Source: Citrus sinensis (Eukaryota > Streptophyta > Magnoliopsida > Sapindales > Rutaceae). From it: a stretch of DNA of 64,000 bases. The translations under genes were made by a program, and so were the position numbers. Shown piece by piece: positions 36,247 through 50,394 of the stretch. Numbering within the stretch: position 1 is the first letter of the stretch; each line of letters begins with the position of its first letter. The stretch lies in assembly GCF_022201045.2 (NCBI RefSeq), contig NC_068558.1, positions 1,736,001 through 1,800,000 on the forward strand, in the 5' to 3' direction. The notes under the pieces are model-generated. The model was not told the origin of the DNA and did no database searches. It saw only the letters and a program-made list of their open reading frames with translations.

Positions 36247-38139
36247 TTAAGCCCTGGACTTGAAGGGAATGGCCCTGATGACTATCTGGTGGTACACAGC
36301 AGCCAGTGCAGCTCCAATGAATGGTCCAACCCAGAAGATCCACTGCAATATTATATTCAAAGGGAAAAACAGTGCTAAGAATTTGATCCGCTAGACAGTA
36401 AAAACTACATACAATTAGGAGCATGTCAATTGGGATTGAAGAAAATCATACATGGTCATCCCAGGCATGGTCTTTGTTGAAGATGATGGCAGCTCCAAGA
36501 CTCCTAGCTGGGTTGATGCCAGTTCCTGTGATGGGGATGGTGGCCAGGTGGACCAAGAAAACAGCAAATCCAATGGGGAGGGGGGCCAAAATCTGCAGTG
36601 AAGTTATACACAGTGCAGCAGATGAGAAGCAAAATCATCAACCGCACTCACAAGAAAAGCACTTATAAAAAAGCACTTTACATGTCACACAAACGACCAA
36701 AATAATCACGTGCAAGCATCATCATCCAAGGTAAGATCTTATCACCCCAGTCCAACCCAAAAGCCCATCTAAATTTACTTTTTCACACAACCGCACCGCC
36801 AGCCAAACTGACCAATCAACCATTTACCAAAAAACAGAACCAAAGCATTGGATTCCAGATGATAGATTCAAGTAATGCTGAAAAGAATTTTCGAAAGTAA
36901 GCCTAAAGCAGAATTCCACTCAATAAAGAAGAATTATCTATTATCTATATACAAGAAAAATTGAAAAAAAGAAAACAAACAACACAATATTCCTAATGTA
37001 ACTAATAATTCAACAAATTGAACACCGAGGGTCTAACAATATTTGTACCGAAGAAAGGAAGATAAAGAATGACATGGGGAAAGAATGCTTACAGGGACAT
37101 GAGAATCTCTGGCGTTTCTCTTGGCATCAGTGGCAGAGAAGACAGTGTAAACAAGAACAAAGGTTCCAATAATCTCAGCACCAAGACCATCACCCTTGGT
37201 GTAGCCGTGAGCAACAACATTGGCTCCACCACCCAACCTCTCGTAGTTCTTTGAACCTTCGAATCCCTTGACAACACCAGCACCACAGATGGCACCAAGG
37301 CACTGCATGACCATGTAGAAGACAGCTCTTGTCAGGGAAAGCTTCCTCGCTAGCAGCAGACCGAAGGTCACTGCTGGGTTGATGTGTCCTCCTGTTGTTT
37401 AAACAGCAAAGAACAAACAGATCTGATCATCATCACCACCATAAGAAACGAACACAATAAAGAACCCAAATAAAAAAAATTTAAAAAGTAAAAATTAAAA
37501 CTTTTTCACGTAGAGACGTTGATAAGTATAAAATTTAACTAGGAAAGTCGCAAAACTTAGTCCATAAAAGAAGCATACAAAGAAATCACTAGCCAGATCT
37601 AACGATTAGTAGACAAACCAATGGGCAAAGGCTATTCTACGTTTTACTTGTGCAGAAGCATAGAAACACCAGAAAAAGATTTGAAAAAAAAAATGCTTAA
37701 AACAATAAAAAAAAAAACTGCATAATGTTTGCATTAATACTCATTAAAGATTTGATTTTTTCCCCCTCTCAAAAATGTAGAAAAAAGTGAACTTACAAAG
37801 CTAGAACTGACCTGAGATACCAGCAGTGCAGTAAACAAGGGCAAAGATCATGCCACCAAAGGCCCAAGCAATTCCTTGGATACCGACAGTGGAGCACTTG
37901 GTGTTAGACTTAGAGACACCCATGACAGTCAAGACAGTGATGTAGAGGAACAAGAAGGTAGCCATGAACTCTGCAATACCAGCTCTGTAAAAAGACCATG
38001 ACTTGAGCTCACCAGGCTCAAACAAAGGTGCTGGTGGTGGCTCCTTGTAGTCTTTGTCTGATTGAGCTGATGTCCCAATGGGTTGCCTCTCTGAGAACTT
38101 GTTAGCTCCTAGCTTAACATCCTCTTCTTTGCCTTCCAT
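36247..38139 (-). CDS. PIP1: PIP1-type plasma-membrane aquaporin
   Basis: A water channel of the PIP1 subgroup, acting in the plasma membrane, usually as heterotetramers with PIP2. Coding exons 38139-37812, 37391-37093, 36592-36452 and 36342-36247 (328+299+141+96 nt) give 287 residues, the usual PIP1 length, and the three-intron layout is the PIP norm. The long acidic N terminus ([20 protein letters not shown]) marks PIP1 versus PIP2. The two pore motifs are HINPAV (NPA at about 114-116) and GINPARS (236-238). His224, Thr233 and Arg239 fit the PIP aromatic/arginine filter F-H-T-R, permissive for water. Six membrane spans are evident. The C terminus ends FKSRA, short as in PIP1. Which PIP1 isoform it matches is not determinable here. 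Confidence 0.96.
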
Positions 38140-38242
38140 TGACGATGATGAACCTCTCTCTCGCTCTCTTATTCTCTCAAAGAAGATGCTGTGTTTGTGT
38201 TGTGTATGTAGCGTAGCGAGAAGGTTGAGGATTAAAGGGTGG

Positions 38243-38249
38243 TTTTATA
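38243..38249 (-). promoter_or_regulatory. Probable TATA box of PIP1
   Basis: TATAAAA on the minus strand, about 105 bp before the ATG; a start 30 bp downstream would give a leader of about 75 nt rich in CT. Confidence 0.55.
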
Positions 38250-41200
38250 GATCAGTGGTATCACTGCCAAGCAGTAGTACATTATGTGGCCACACGACAA
38301 AACTGGCTGTCTTTTTATTTTTATTTTAAATTATTTCTTTTTGGCTATTATTTAATTAGTTTGATCATAATAATTAGCATGCTTTAATTGGATTTCTTTT
38401 CTTTAGATTAATGTGGAAGTATCGTCGTTAAAGATTGTATCAGGGTTTGCAGGATTGTTCTGGAAAGTGCCGAGAGATGTTGATAGGTACTGGTTGTTTT
38501 ATTGTCCCCTCAGTCTTATCTTCAACAGTATTAAGCCCGCCCACCCCCCCCCCCCTTTTTTTTTTGGGACAATTCATTAATAAATGCCCAAAATATTTAG
38601 CCAATTTTTAAAAGTTAATTCAATTTATAATTTTCTTACTTGTACGGTTAAAAAAATTAAAAAAAGCATTTTAAACAATAATATCCTATTATTATTATTC
38701 CTATCACAGTTGATACAATGACCAATCGTGTTTAGCAGCAATATTATCTTACTCGGTCATTATTATCCAAAATAAGTATATATTCTCGGATTCCCCTTAG
38801 GTGCAACAGTGGCACCGTGCCATAGTTGCACCTAGTCGTTGGATGCAGTTGGATGTCAGTGGATCCCACCAATCCAACTGCATCCAACGGCTAGGTGCAA
38901 CTGTGGCACGGTGCCACTGTTGCACCGTAGCCTGATCCTATATTCTCACAATAAAAATAGAAAAAAAAGAAGAATTTTGAGCACTCGTATAAATTAATTA
39001 TGCTTTTGAATATTTTTTGCATTTGATTAGCCGTTTCACGTAATCCGAATAAAGAATGAGAACAAATTCTTGTGGTCCTCGTTTGTAGACCGTGTTTGTT
39101 AAATTCTTATGATTAAAGAGAAATCGTTTCTTGCTTTATTGCGAATAAAGAGAAATAGTAGGACCGCCCTGGGTTCATGCCAAACTTGCCCCTAGCGGTC
39201 CGGCTCACAGAAGTCTTGCTCGATGACAATTGATATCCTTAATTGCTTCAGGATTATTCACAGGAGTTTGCAGGGTAAAACGGTCATTTTAAGGGAAGAG
39301 CAACCGTTGCTTTTCTCGGTGAGGTAGTGGGAAATTTCTTCAAACGGAATGCGAGTCGCGGCCACAGAATTAAAAGTGGGGCAGGAATATGGCAGGCTGA
39401 GAAAAAGATGGCCGTTTTATGACCGTTGGGAAAGTGACGTCTTGGAGTAGGCACATGGGCAACGGCTATCTGTAACATTATATGACCTTATAACCAAGTG
39501 GAATTACTGTTGCATCCTTATCACATCGTACTGACATCAAGGGGGTCCATTTCCTTCAAGTAATCTATTGTTGCGCACCTATAAAGTGCACCTATAAAGT
39601 ATTGGGTTTAATTCTTTCTCCAGGTAATTAAGTGGAAGTAATTTTTTTTTTAAAATATAAATAGTGTAAATATCTCGTATTATATAAAATTTAATATAAA
39701 TTAATCTCAATAATTATTTAAATATAAATTTTAGTAATAGTCTGCATAACGTTAATAATGATATTATATAATATAAATAATAATATCAAATAATTTTAAA
39801 AAATTATTATGATGCATTTATATAATATCTCACATTGTTAGCGAATGATTTTCTAACTTGATTTATAAATCATGGACCTTTCTAACTAAGTAGATGTGTT
39901 TTGAATTGAAGAATACAATAACAAAATGCAATTGATGTGTGAATGAATATATTGTATTAGATTAATATTACACAATATTTGGCACCATACGATACCGTAT
40001 TATATATAATAATTTTTTACATCAAATTAATATAATTTAGACTTATTAATATTTTAAAGTTTTATGTTTTTTATTTACATTAATAATTTAATATTATTAA
40101 TTATTTCAAATTTTATTATTTAAATTTATAAACAAAAAAATTCAAATACATTAATTTAATAAATATTTAAAATAAATTAAATAACTTTAATTGATTAACA
40201 AAAAATGGGTTTGAAAAAGAATCTAATACATACCCGCAGAAGGATTTAGATTCGGTGCTGAATTAACGTTTTTACTAACCTCTTAGAAATACACTAATTA
40301 GTAGTTATGTGGATAAACTTTAATTTAGTTCTGCAATGACATATTGTTCAATTCTTTATAATCTATTGTTCAATTCTTTATAATCTTTTATTGTACGGAT
40401 ACGTATGGTAATATAAAATTAAGATTTAATTGGTTAGCGAATTTTATTTATGCAGGAAAACCCGCATTAAGCTTTTAATTAATGAGGTACAATGCGTCTC
40501 ATTCAAGTTCACCAAACACAAGGTTCTTTATAGTTAATGCTGGACCACTAGTAATGCCATCCACTGCGTAGTGCCAAACATGTCATTATAATACTTTGAT
40601 CTCTTTTCACTAAACTTGGATTAAAATTTTGCCACTAAACAATGAATCACACCTAACATCTTATTACAAGTTAAATACTTTATTTACACACATTTTATAT
40701 TAGTGTCAAAGACTTAAAACGGGTTTTTAGCAATTGAAGAATGATTCTTGCTTGACCTTGATGCAGGCTCTGAAAGGCTGGACAAAAATCATCTTCAAAG
40801 AATAAAGACTTGCTCCTGTTTTAAAAATTAGGCTCCATTTTTCATGACGGCAATGTCTTGAAAGTAATCACAACACAATATTAAACAGAGTCATAAGGAC
40901 TTCAACTCTTGTCCTCAATAATAACAACCATTTTGCAATTAAAGTTAGATTGTGAAAATTAAAAATTGGAGGATGGCGCATAGATTTCATTAACACTACT
41001 ATAAAATGGGGATTAGGGCACATCCAATCACGTCATAATTGTTTTTGTTTTGACATGACCCACCTAACACGATAATGACCAAACAAACAGCGGAGATTGG
41101 GACCACATGGTCTTGTTTTGAAAGTCTTTGCTTTCTAAAATGTGCTTATTTGGTGAGCCCTATCCTCCTTTCCAAGATTTAACTTTTTGTATAAAGGGGG

Positions 41201-42439
41201 CGCCAATGATGCTAGCCAACTCACACTGTTAGTCTTCTGCCCTGCACTCACATGCAAACCTAGCCCCACTCCGCCACCTACAGGGTTCATGGCCCATGCC
41301 AACCATCCCTGGCATCCAAAAAAATATATATATACAATCAAGAGCAGAGGTCAGCTCAACTGCCCAAACCACCATAATCTCTCCACGTGGCACCAATTTG
41401 ATATAGATGCTTGTATTTTTCCAAGGCGGGCAGCTGACCTGACCCGACCCGACCCAGCAACCCAAGGATGCACCAAGTGGTTCGTACTTCATAAGCGAAG
41501 GAAGGAACCATGAAGTTCATGGCTTGGACTCCAAAAGCAAAAGATCCAACAAGCAGCTCGCTCACACACAGGTGGTCTTCACCAGACGATGCCTTGACCA
41601 CGCTAAGTGATGGCAACATTTCTCTTATTTGCTTTTCAGAAAGAAATTGTGACCCGGCGTTTCATCTTGAAGGAAAATGATGGGGATATTTCTTTTTCAA
41701 TAGAAATTTAGCGCTGGAAACACAGCAATAATAAAAGAGCGCATCACTGTTCTTTAAACATTTTCCACCATCAGAACCACATTCTGATCAATGAAAAGCA
41801 GAACACATTAATCGTGGGTTTGAGTTGTTTTTCTTGTTCACGGCAATAAAATTGGCCGAAATTTATTCCTAGCATTCAGGAAATATTCAGTCCTTAGCTA
41901 GACGCCTAGACTCTTCTCGAGTTTAACAAAGACCTTTTCCTGGCTCCTGAAACTGGGGAATCCGAGAAAATTGCTTAAAAGGCAAACATAGTATTGCCAT
42001 TGTGCCTTTCAATTCAAATGTTTCAACACTAGAAATAAGAGAAGATAGAATTTCACTTAAAAGCAGCAGCATAGGTTCATACTCTTCAATGATACAATCA
42101 CCTCATTATGGAGACATGGCGGATGATGAATCACCGGAGATACCATGACAACTGAAATTTGCTACAAATCCCTGAAAAAATTATAAGGTAATCAATGGAG
42201 ATCACAACATGAAGATAAAGGAATAATGACAGCAAAAACCAAGTAGGCGTGTCATTGGGAAAGGAAATTTATTTATGTCAAAAGACATTACAATTAGGCC
42301 CCAGATTAATTGATGATCACTTGGGCTTTCATACAGCATTCCACTGTTATGCTAAGCTTGACAGGCTATTTTTTCAACCGATTTCCAATGATTAGAGATA
42401 CACTACAAACTCTACATCATAATTACAACAAAAGACGCC
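38250..42439. other. Intergenic region between PIP1 promoter and SPPL 3' end
   Basis: About 4.2 kb. It holds PIP1 upstream sequence, a C-run followed by a T-run (38544-38567), a Mutator-type MITE (38788-38938), a 13-bp doublet GCACCTATAAAGT (39575-39600), and a doublet of TGTTCAATTCTTTATAATCT (about 40342-40390). The last 300 bp or so are probably SPPL 3' UTR. Overlapping ORFs on both strands at 41135-41640 have no recognisable content. Confidence 0.5.
38788..38938. mobile_element. Mutator-type hairpin MITE with 9-bp target duplication
   Basis: The 151-bp element is almost a complete palindrome: arms built of GGTGCAACAGTGGCACCGTG and GTTGGATGCAGTTGGAT pair around a centre near 38863. The nonamer TATATTCTC flanks it on both sides (38779-38787 and 38939-38947). 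The outermost 15 bp of the arms match only partly. The 9-bp duplication points to Mutator-type mobilisation. It lies about 650 bp upstream of the PIP1 start codon. Confidence 0.88.
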
Positions 42440-45400
42440 TTATTTTTCTACATTTAGTTCATGACTGTGTTGGAGATGGACATGGGGGCAGGGCCTTTCC
42501 GGTTCTCCTCTTGTCCATAGAACCCTGAGATCGCCTCTCTTCTTCCCCAATGCCAGAAAAGTCCCTGCATGAACATGTCAAATTTACCATTTCATTAGAA
42601 ACTTTTAGCCATTTTGCATTATCAAATGATTTCATACACATGGTTTGACTTTATTACCTAACGTGAATGGGACAATATAAAGCAGAGCAGGTTGGCCGTG
42701 GCCATCCATCAAGTTCAGTGCCACATATGTGATGAGAAGACCTACCATAAAAAAGATTAGTAAATTCAGAATGGAAAAACCTTGAGATATACATTTAAAT
42801 ATGATGGCAACAGGAAATAGCAAATTTGGGTCTTTTTAACATCTTAATTATCTTTCATTTCCAGAAAATTCAATATTGTGTCTTCAATCTTACAACTTGT
42901 AAGACAAAGATGATTTGTTTATTATCTCTCAACTTACACGAGAAACACGATTTGTTTATTATTTCTTACCTAATCCATAAGCCAACATTGCCCACAAAAA
43001 GTATCCAGCCTGAAGACTCTTATTTGCTAGCCAGTCGTACCTGTGATGATGAGCCAAGCACAAGCTACTATAGGTTTTTTCATGCGCAACTTATTGATTA
43101 AGTTAAGAATTCACTCGCTGGAAAGCATATATCCAGTGGGATGAAAAATATTTGCAATAATACCAGAGGCATTCACCAAAGTATTTAGGAAGTAAAAGCT
43201 TGCGAGTACAAAGCACTAATAGGGATGTGGTGTGAGGAAAGGTCAGAGAGCTTGAACCTGAGTGAAAATGCTATAATCAATCCAGGTAAAAGAATATCAC
43301 CAAAACCGATGATGCTGTAACCGCCCCATGGGTCAAACATGCGAGGAATCTTCAATAGCATTGGGATACCATCCTCACCACTTTTATCGCCACGTGCCAC
43401 CTATGAAATGAACATTGAAGTAATTCTCAGCATATGAAGCTCCTTTTCTACCTTCACAAGGCCTGATAGTAGTCTAAATAGAAAAATAGATATAAATTCA
43501 AACAAGGAGGAAGAATATTTACCACAATCATCACACTTTCATGAAACAACTTCTTGGAAACAAATACCCAAAAGATGTCGTACATGAAGGCACAGCTGAG
43601 AAGAACTGTACCCACCTGATCAACAAACCACCTAGAATTAGCCAAATCCATTCTATCTAAAAGCTGAACATAAACTAATCAATATAAAATTACCAAAGAA
43701 TTTAGATTATAAGCAAAATTTAAATGAAATAAGACCATCATCAGTTAAGGATTAAAGACGTGAAACTAAGGCAATGCAATCATACATAGAACACGAATGA
43801 TGCCTTCCGTTATGCAAACTCTTGATTCTGATAAACAGCTCATAATTACAGTCACAAATAAAGCCAACAGTAAAAATGTAATTGAAAAAAAAAAAATTGA
43901 CAATAAACAGCACAAAGAAAATCTATTATTCCCTTTTTATCTCCTGCAAGAGTTCGAATGAGTAACAGAACTAGCAAGTCTAGCATAATCAAATTTCAAG
44001 GTGATCACCTTTGCACATCATATTCTTACATTCCCACAAAAACAAAGCAAGTATATAAGCAATAGGGACTTGAAGCAAGCCCAACCATCATAACAAACTA
44101 CACAATGTTCAGCGATGCCAGATTAGTCAGCAGAAGTACTTTAATTTCAGTTTTCTTTTAGTAGATCACACAAAAAAAAATCCGTTCACACGAAAGCTTA
44201 TTTAAGAAAACAAACAAACATTAACGATGAAAAGAATCCAAGCATTAACATATTGCCATATTCCGCCAATGTCGCAATTGAGACATTACCTTGAGATTAG
44301 GAATATGGACAATTTGCAGGACTGTTATTATCAGCGCAATTCCCTGATTGAAGGAAAAAATTATTAGTTGACTCTGCCCATATAAGTCATCCATCTTCAC
44401 CTCCTCAAAATTATTGTTAGATAACATGTGAGAGATGTTATACTTCATCCTTAAAAGTGATCATTAGTGTGGTATCATAAATGAAAAATGAAATAGCCAG
44501 AAGCAAGCAAAGTGGATTTTCTAGGTGTTCATCAGACAAGTAGCAATATTTAGCATCGTGTTTTTTTTTTTTCCCTTTGCTAAGAATCCGCAGAATGATT
44601 GCCACGCCTTAATAATGATCAAACTTAAATTTCAACAAACACAGAAAATAGTAATGACTTCCAGTAACTTTTTGCTAAGATAAGTGAAAAAACATATTAT
44701 ATCGTTAGTAAAAGATAGAGAAGTATATGCTTACAAGAATATCTTGACCAATCCATGCAAAGGAGACCTTGCGATAAATGGCCCACACAACAGCAAATGC
44801 TATGCAGAATGGAGTAACAGCCAAAGTAAGATGAGAGACAGCTCCAAAGAAAGGTACTTTGATGAATGATTCTCCAGCACGTCTGAACCACCTGCCCAAG
44901 TATGTTTACATTTAATGATTAGCCTTAGAAAGACAACCGTATGAAAATCCATAAAACTGAAAGAAGGAGTATGTGGGTCCATAAATCCATCAGGGAAGCC
45001 CATACAAACTACAAGGATATGCATGGAAACAAGGCCAGTAATGAACATTCCTCAGGCATGCTAAGGGACCCAACCCTTCCCCCCCCCCTTTCCCTCTGCC
45101 GCTTTAAAGTGGCCACATACCAATAGAAAAGACCTTGATTGAGCCTCCCAAGTCAAGATAACTGAACTGTTTAAAACAGCCTATTACAAGACATGTAGCT
45201 GTTTGAGAGTCCACCACGAAGATTATGTCAACGTTGAAAGTTGTATTTAAAATGGAGATATTTTTACCTTGATAATAAAGCAACCAAGCAAGTTTGCAAG
45301 CCCTGCATGTACATGAAACAATGGAATTAGAATTGATTTGTTCTTATGTTTATATTGCAAGGGGAGATGTACATACAAGTTCAAGTATTTGTGTGAAAGG

Positions 45401-47648
45401 GAATGCATACCTCTACACCACCTATGCAGAAAAGAATGACCAATAGCTCAAGGAACCAGTTTGACATAAGTTTGTAAAGCATGACCAAGAAGCATGAAGC
45501 AACTAAAACGAATAGGACAGCAGATGCTGTGTTAATGTCCACAACACCACTAACACCTACTGCTTTGGCATCTGGAATTTCGTCTACAGCATCCTATATG
45601 AACATTAAAAATTTGAATCAGCAAGTAGTTATAAGCTGAGAAGAGAAAAACAAAACATTTGGGAACAAAAATAGAAGGCTGATCCTAGTTATTAAAAATT
45701 CATTCAGATGACAACCTTCAATAACTTCTCTTGTTCAATAGCTGTTTCTCTGGCACTCCATGCGGACCAATACGATGCACACAGGATGGTACCAACTGCC
45801 ATCAACCATAAAAATACTTCAGCTACATCAACTACCGGTCGTCGTGGAGAATATAACTGCACAGAGACTGCAAAAAACAAAAAGTCTCAGAAACACAACC
45901 GATGCCAATTCTTAATGATGTATTCTTTTGAAAGAAAATTGCTGAAACAAACATAAAATAAGATGTTAAAGTTCATCTTTTTCTGCATGCACAAAAAAAA
46001 AAAAAAACGCAAAACGTTTTACTTACCTGATGAAGTATTCAGAAGCATCTTTTCCAAGCTGGCACCAGCATCCTGGGGCATCATGACAGCTGGTATGTGT
46101 ATATCTAGATCAGTTTCATCAGGATCACAGACCATCTTATACAGTTCTGCAAAGGCAGTAAAAGGAAAAAAAATAAGTTGTAAGGCCATGATTGATCAGT
46201 TAACATTGCATTCCATCTGCTATTCTGCCAGGCTATTGTGCTTTTATATTGGATGATGCTATAAAGTAGAATACTCTAAACAAGGCCCTATATCATGACC
46301 ATAAAAAAGCGGAAAATGCGATTTATAATAAGGTCCTTTTTTAGTTTCAGGTGATATAAAGAAGCATTTGCTACTCAATTTTTGGTGCTTGCACGAGAAC
46401 AAAAAAATGCTGATTACCTTTCTGGTTATTTATGATGAGGAGGGCTGAAGCACCAGCAGCCTCCGCAATATTTGCTTTAGTTGTAAATTTGCAGTTGCCT
46501 CGGTCGACCATGATGACATCTCCAGCATACTAACAGAATCCAGATAACACATTGACTTCAATAAACATTTACTACATTCCCCAAATGTGTATAACCATGG
46601 GTAAAATATTAAGAGTATTAAGGTAGTTCAAAAGGAAAAACCTTATGCTTTGGCATGCTGCAACAATCCCGGGGATGTGAAAGAGTAAGGTGAATCTGGT
46701 TTGCATTTTTCTCCTTTGACACTATTGTGGTGCCAAATCTAGCACCCACACCAACAAATTCTTCATTCTCTATGCCATCAATCCACGTCTGAACTTTTAC
46801 CTAACAAAATGCAATGACCATTAATGGTTAAATTGAACAGATAAAAACATCATAAAGCTACCCAAAAGCATGTTTAACAGAGAATTTGTAGTTGTCATTC
46901 CAATAAAAGCTACCCAAAAGCAGCCGCAAACCAAAATGATAAACATGAAGAAAGAAAAGAGGTAGGTAACTGAATAATGATAAAAAGAAAGTAGGTGGCT
47001 CTCATCTTATTTTATTACTCCAACTAGTTTTGAACTTTCTCAAGACCAGATAACCCAAGTGAACAATAGCAGTTGAATTGAGAGATATAAAACATAACAC
47101 CATCTGCAACTTTACTGGTAAGCATCATGGTGATTGAAACCACATGCACCCAATACAAGTCGCATAAGTCCAGAAAACACAAGCGATCAAAAAATCAATC
47201 ACACAAGCAACCCAATACCCACTTCACCTTTTTATGCCTATTTTATTTTTCCCCAGGAATCAAGTCCTCCGAAGATAAACAAAAATCAATGGAAAACCAG
47301 CTAAAGTACTTCCATAATCATAATCTCAATCAAGATATAAATAGCAACAGTTAGCTGCAAAATACAAGAAATTCAAACTAAACACGTATAAGATAAGCAA
47401 ATTGATTATTGTTACCATCATGATCAGCTTACATAACTAAGCCCAACAAGGGGGGCAGGTGAGAATCAAAAAGACAAAGAACTGGGTAGAAAAGAAGATA
47501 CCAAAACGAAGTCGTTCTCACAACCAGGCTTCTTTGGAGCCAAATCGTCGTCGTGAACTATGTCACCAGCTGTGACAGATGCTGGATAACAGACAAGGGA
47601 AACTACAGCAACCGGAAAGAGAACCCAGCTTAATCTCTTGAAATCCAT
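42440..47648 (-). CDS. SPPL: Signal peptide peptidase-like intramembrane aspartyl protease with PA domain
   Basis: A GxGD protease that cuts type II membrane proteins within the membrane; plant SPPLs of this kind are endosomal/vacuolar. Fourteen coding exons: 47648-47502, 46800-46642, 46529-46418, 46146-46027, 45867-45716, 45593-45411, 45302-45268, 44891-44735, 44343-44290, 43615-43523, 43400-43258, 43040-42970, 42741-42658, 42564-42440; 1635 nt, 544 residues, all phases closing. A signal peptide (about 1-27) precedes a luminal PA domain (about 50-190), then nine membrane spans. Catalytic aspartates are in FMYDIF (Asp386) and GFGD (Asp439); the PAL motif is at 493-495 (QPALLY). The C terminus reads [13 protein letters not shown] then a short extension. 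Closest to the Arabidopsis SPPL2-SPPL5 group; the exact member is not resolved. Confidence 0.95.
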
Positions 47649-47699
47649 GATTTGAAGTTCTCTTTTATGTCCTCTTTCTCCGCATCACACAATCTGAGA

Positions 47700-50394
47700 G
47701 AAGAGATGGGGGGAGAGAGAGAGAGAGAGCGCGCGACACAGGCAGTGTTTTCTCTTTCTGTTTTGTTCTTGGTTAGTTTAGTAGCGGCACTGTAACAAAT
47801 GATTAAAATAGTAACGATTTAGAAATTTTACGCAAGCTGAAAATAGAATAGAAATAATAAATGGGAGCAATACCAGTCAACGTCCCAACTTTTTATAATT
47901 TCGCAAGCGGGGACATAGTTTTTTTCATTTGTATTAAATAGATCCCTCACTGAATAGCAATGGTTGAAACACGGACACCCCCATCACATCAGAGTTCTTC
48001 TTCTTGGTTGCATATTCATTCGTATTTCTTAACAAGAACAGGCCAACAGGTGAGTGAATGCTGACGCTAACAAATTGAAGACGACTGGGGTAATTTTGTC
48101 ATTTCTCCAGGAGTCAGGGACCTTTTTTTTTTCCTTTTCCGTCTTGTTTTGATGTAAATAAATAAACTAGGGATTTTAATGTTATAAACCCGAATAATGA
48201 GAACCGTGCGGATCTGCTGCTTTAATAAATGCAACGAACCAACATCATATCGTATCGATTCAGAACGACGTCGTCTAGCGGGTGAAACACTGTATTTAAC
48301 TGGTTTTGGCTCCACGTGATTTTAACAGTCGTTTATTATCAAAACATGTTTTTTTTTTTTTCTTTTTAGTTTGATCCTATTTTAATTCAATTAATACAAT
48401 CAAGTATGTACCTGATTAGAAAATTATTGGTAAAAACAGAAAAAGAAAAAACAACAAAATGAAGATGGGAAGTCACTTCAAGTTGTCTATGAGAACACGA
48501 TGGATGTTGTGAGATGTGTGTCCTAGTTGTGTATTGGTGTTACATGAAGAAGAAGAAGACGACGACGTCGAAGGACCCCGACATGTACTGTCGAAGGCTG
48601 TTATCTTGTCCTTTGATGTTAGACCAAGCATGTGCCCATTAGCCGGAGAATGCTACGGTACAGAATCTGTACCTTACAGCACCCTCACAAAATGGCTGTG
48701 GGCCCCACTTGGACCCACTTTTCATTTTACTGTGCAAAGGGTGGCGGTAAGTAAGGTACAGAGACTGTAACTTTAGCCACAGCCGTGCCGATTATTTACC
48801 CCTACTACCCGCAACTACTGGTCCTTGAATAAAGGATAATGGAGCATTCCAAATTGAACAATTATCTACCCCTAGAAAAATGGAAAAAGGAAAACGAATT
48901 CCATTATTTATTTATTTATTTTCCTTCTGTTGTTGGGTGTGCAAGCAAGTTATAGTAGTGGCTTCAATTTCATCAGTTCATGATATAATTATTAAAATGT
49001 TTTTATGGAATATAGTACTCTTATCCTTCTTAAAAGTAATATAAATTGTCTAATCGTTCGGTTGCTTTTGGGGATGAGCATAATCTAAACTTAATGGCTT
49101 GTCTTTTATGATGGGCCAATTAAAGCACCTGAATTTGCATCTTGTCAATTGTTAAAACAGTCAAGAGCAATATCTGTACGCACTTACTTCGAAGCATCCT
49201 TTGGCCCATAAAGGTACAAGCTAGGGATAATTCTATGAGCAACCAATGTTCGACTTTTATTAAGGTTGATCTGGTGAAGGTTTTGAAATTTTGAGCTGAT
49301 CTTTCATATCTAAAGACTAAATTACGCCGTCGGCAAATTAAATTAAATTAAAAAAAGGAAAATAAAATTATTAGCTGAAGAGAATCCAATGATGTTATAT
49401 TTTCTTAGAAAATGAGTAATGTCAATTAGCTAACATAAATATTGATTTGATTTGCTTTTAGAACGTGAAGAAAGAAAGTAAACAGTAGGAAGATTTTTTC
49501 CAGCAATCAATTCTATAAAGCAGTTAAAGTCACATGTCTGGGTGAAAAACTTTCTGAGATGAGATGACAAAAATAAAGAAATTGGAAACAAAACCTAGTG
49601 GATTCTGAACACATGGTTTCACTGTTCTTGAGAGAGCTGAAATGGCAAGGCAACAAAGAGAGAAAAACAGAGCATTAAATCCAACTTCTGATATCTATGG
49701 GCTTTGATCCAATAGAAGAAATTTTACATTTATAATGTTATAATGTTGAGTGTAAGAGTTTGAGTTTTCATAAAAATTTTATAGAGATTAGTTTTAGTAT
49801 TCTCTCAATTATCAACTAATTAAGTGAAGACAGTCTTTTCCTTACGAAATGTAAGTAGAGTAGGAACCTCTCGAATATTTGTGAGGATTTAAAATATCTA
49901 GACAAATGCTTCGGTGTGTTAATATATGACAGTGGTCCCAGTTGTATAGTATGATTATAAATATTAATTGTAATATCTCATGTAATGTCAATAACTATTT
50001 ATGTATATCAGAATTAAAAACAAATATGTATAACAAAATTAAAAAAAAAAATCCAACTTCAGATATTGCACAATGAAAAGGGCAGATGCCCAGATAAAGG
50101 ACAGAATGCCTGCCAACACCCCACTCACAAGGTTCTTCACCGAGGGATTTATTTCCATGTGCACAATAGTTTGCAAGATCAAACTAAATAGCCTTTTTCA
50201 TCCAGCTTTCTCTTCAAAACAAAGAATTCGTATAATTCTTCCAAGAAAATACCTACTGCATGCTTCGCTCGTAAAAAATTAAAGAATCACATCACAGGCC
50301 AAAACAATGTAAAGCAATATCTATTTAGTAATGAGGCATCAAGGGCATTATTTGTTTAGAAAAGTTTGCTATAAAATCTAGAGGTGAGCGGTAA
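47700..50394. other. Intergenic region between SPPL and the orphan gene
   Basis: About 2.7 kb. The first part is SPPL leader and promoter (a GA run at 47716-47729 lies about 70 bp before the ATG). A short inverted-repeat element sits at 48652-48777. The last few hundred bases (about 50100-50394) are probably the 3' UTR of the minus-strand gene that follows. Nothing else is recognisable. Confidence 0.5.
48652..48777. mobile_element. Small inverted-repeat element, probable MITE
   Basis: The left end GCTACGGTACAG...TCTGTACCTTAC pairs with the right end, which reversed reads GCTAAAGTTACAG...TCTGTACCTTAC, over about 27 bp. The 126-bp length and lack of coding fit a MITE. I could not find a target-site duplication, so the superfamily and exact ends are open. 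Confidence 0.5.

Noticed and set aside
41135..41640. Overlapping ORFs on both strands in a slightly GC-richer patch
   Set aside because: None has a recognisable motif or splice context, and the frames conflict.
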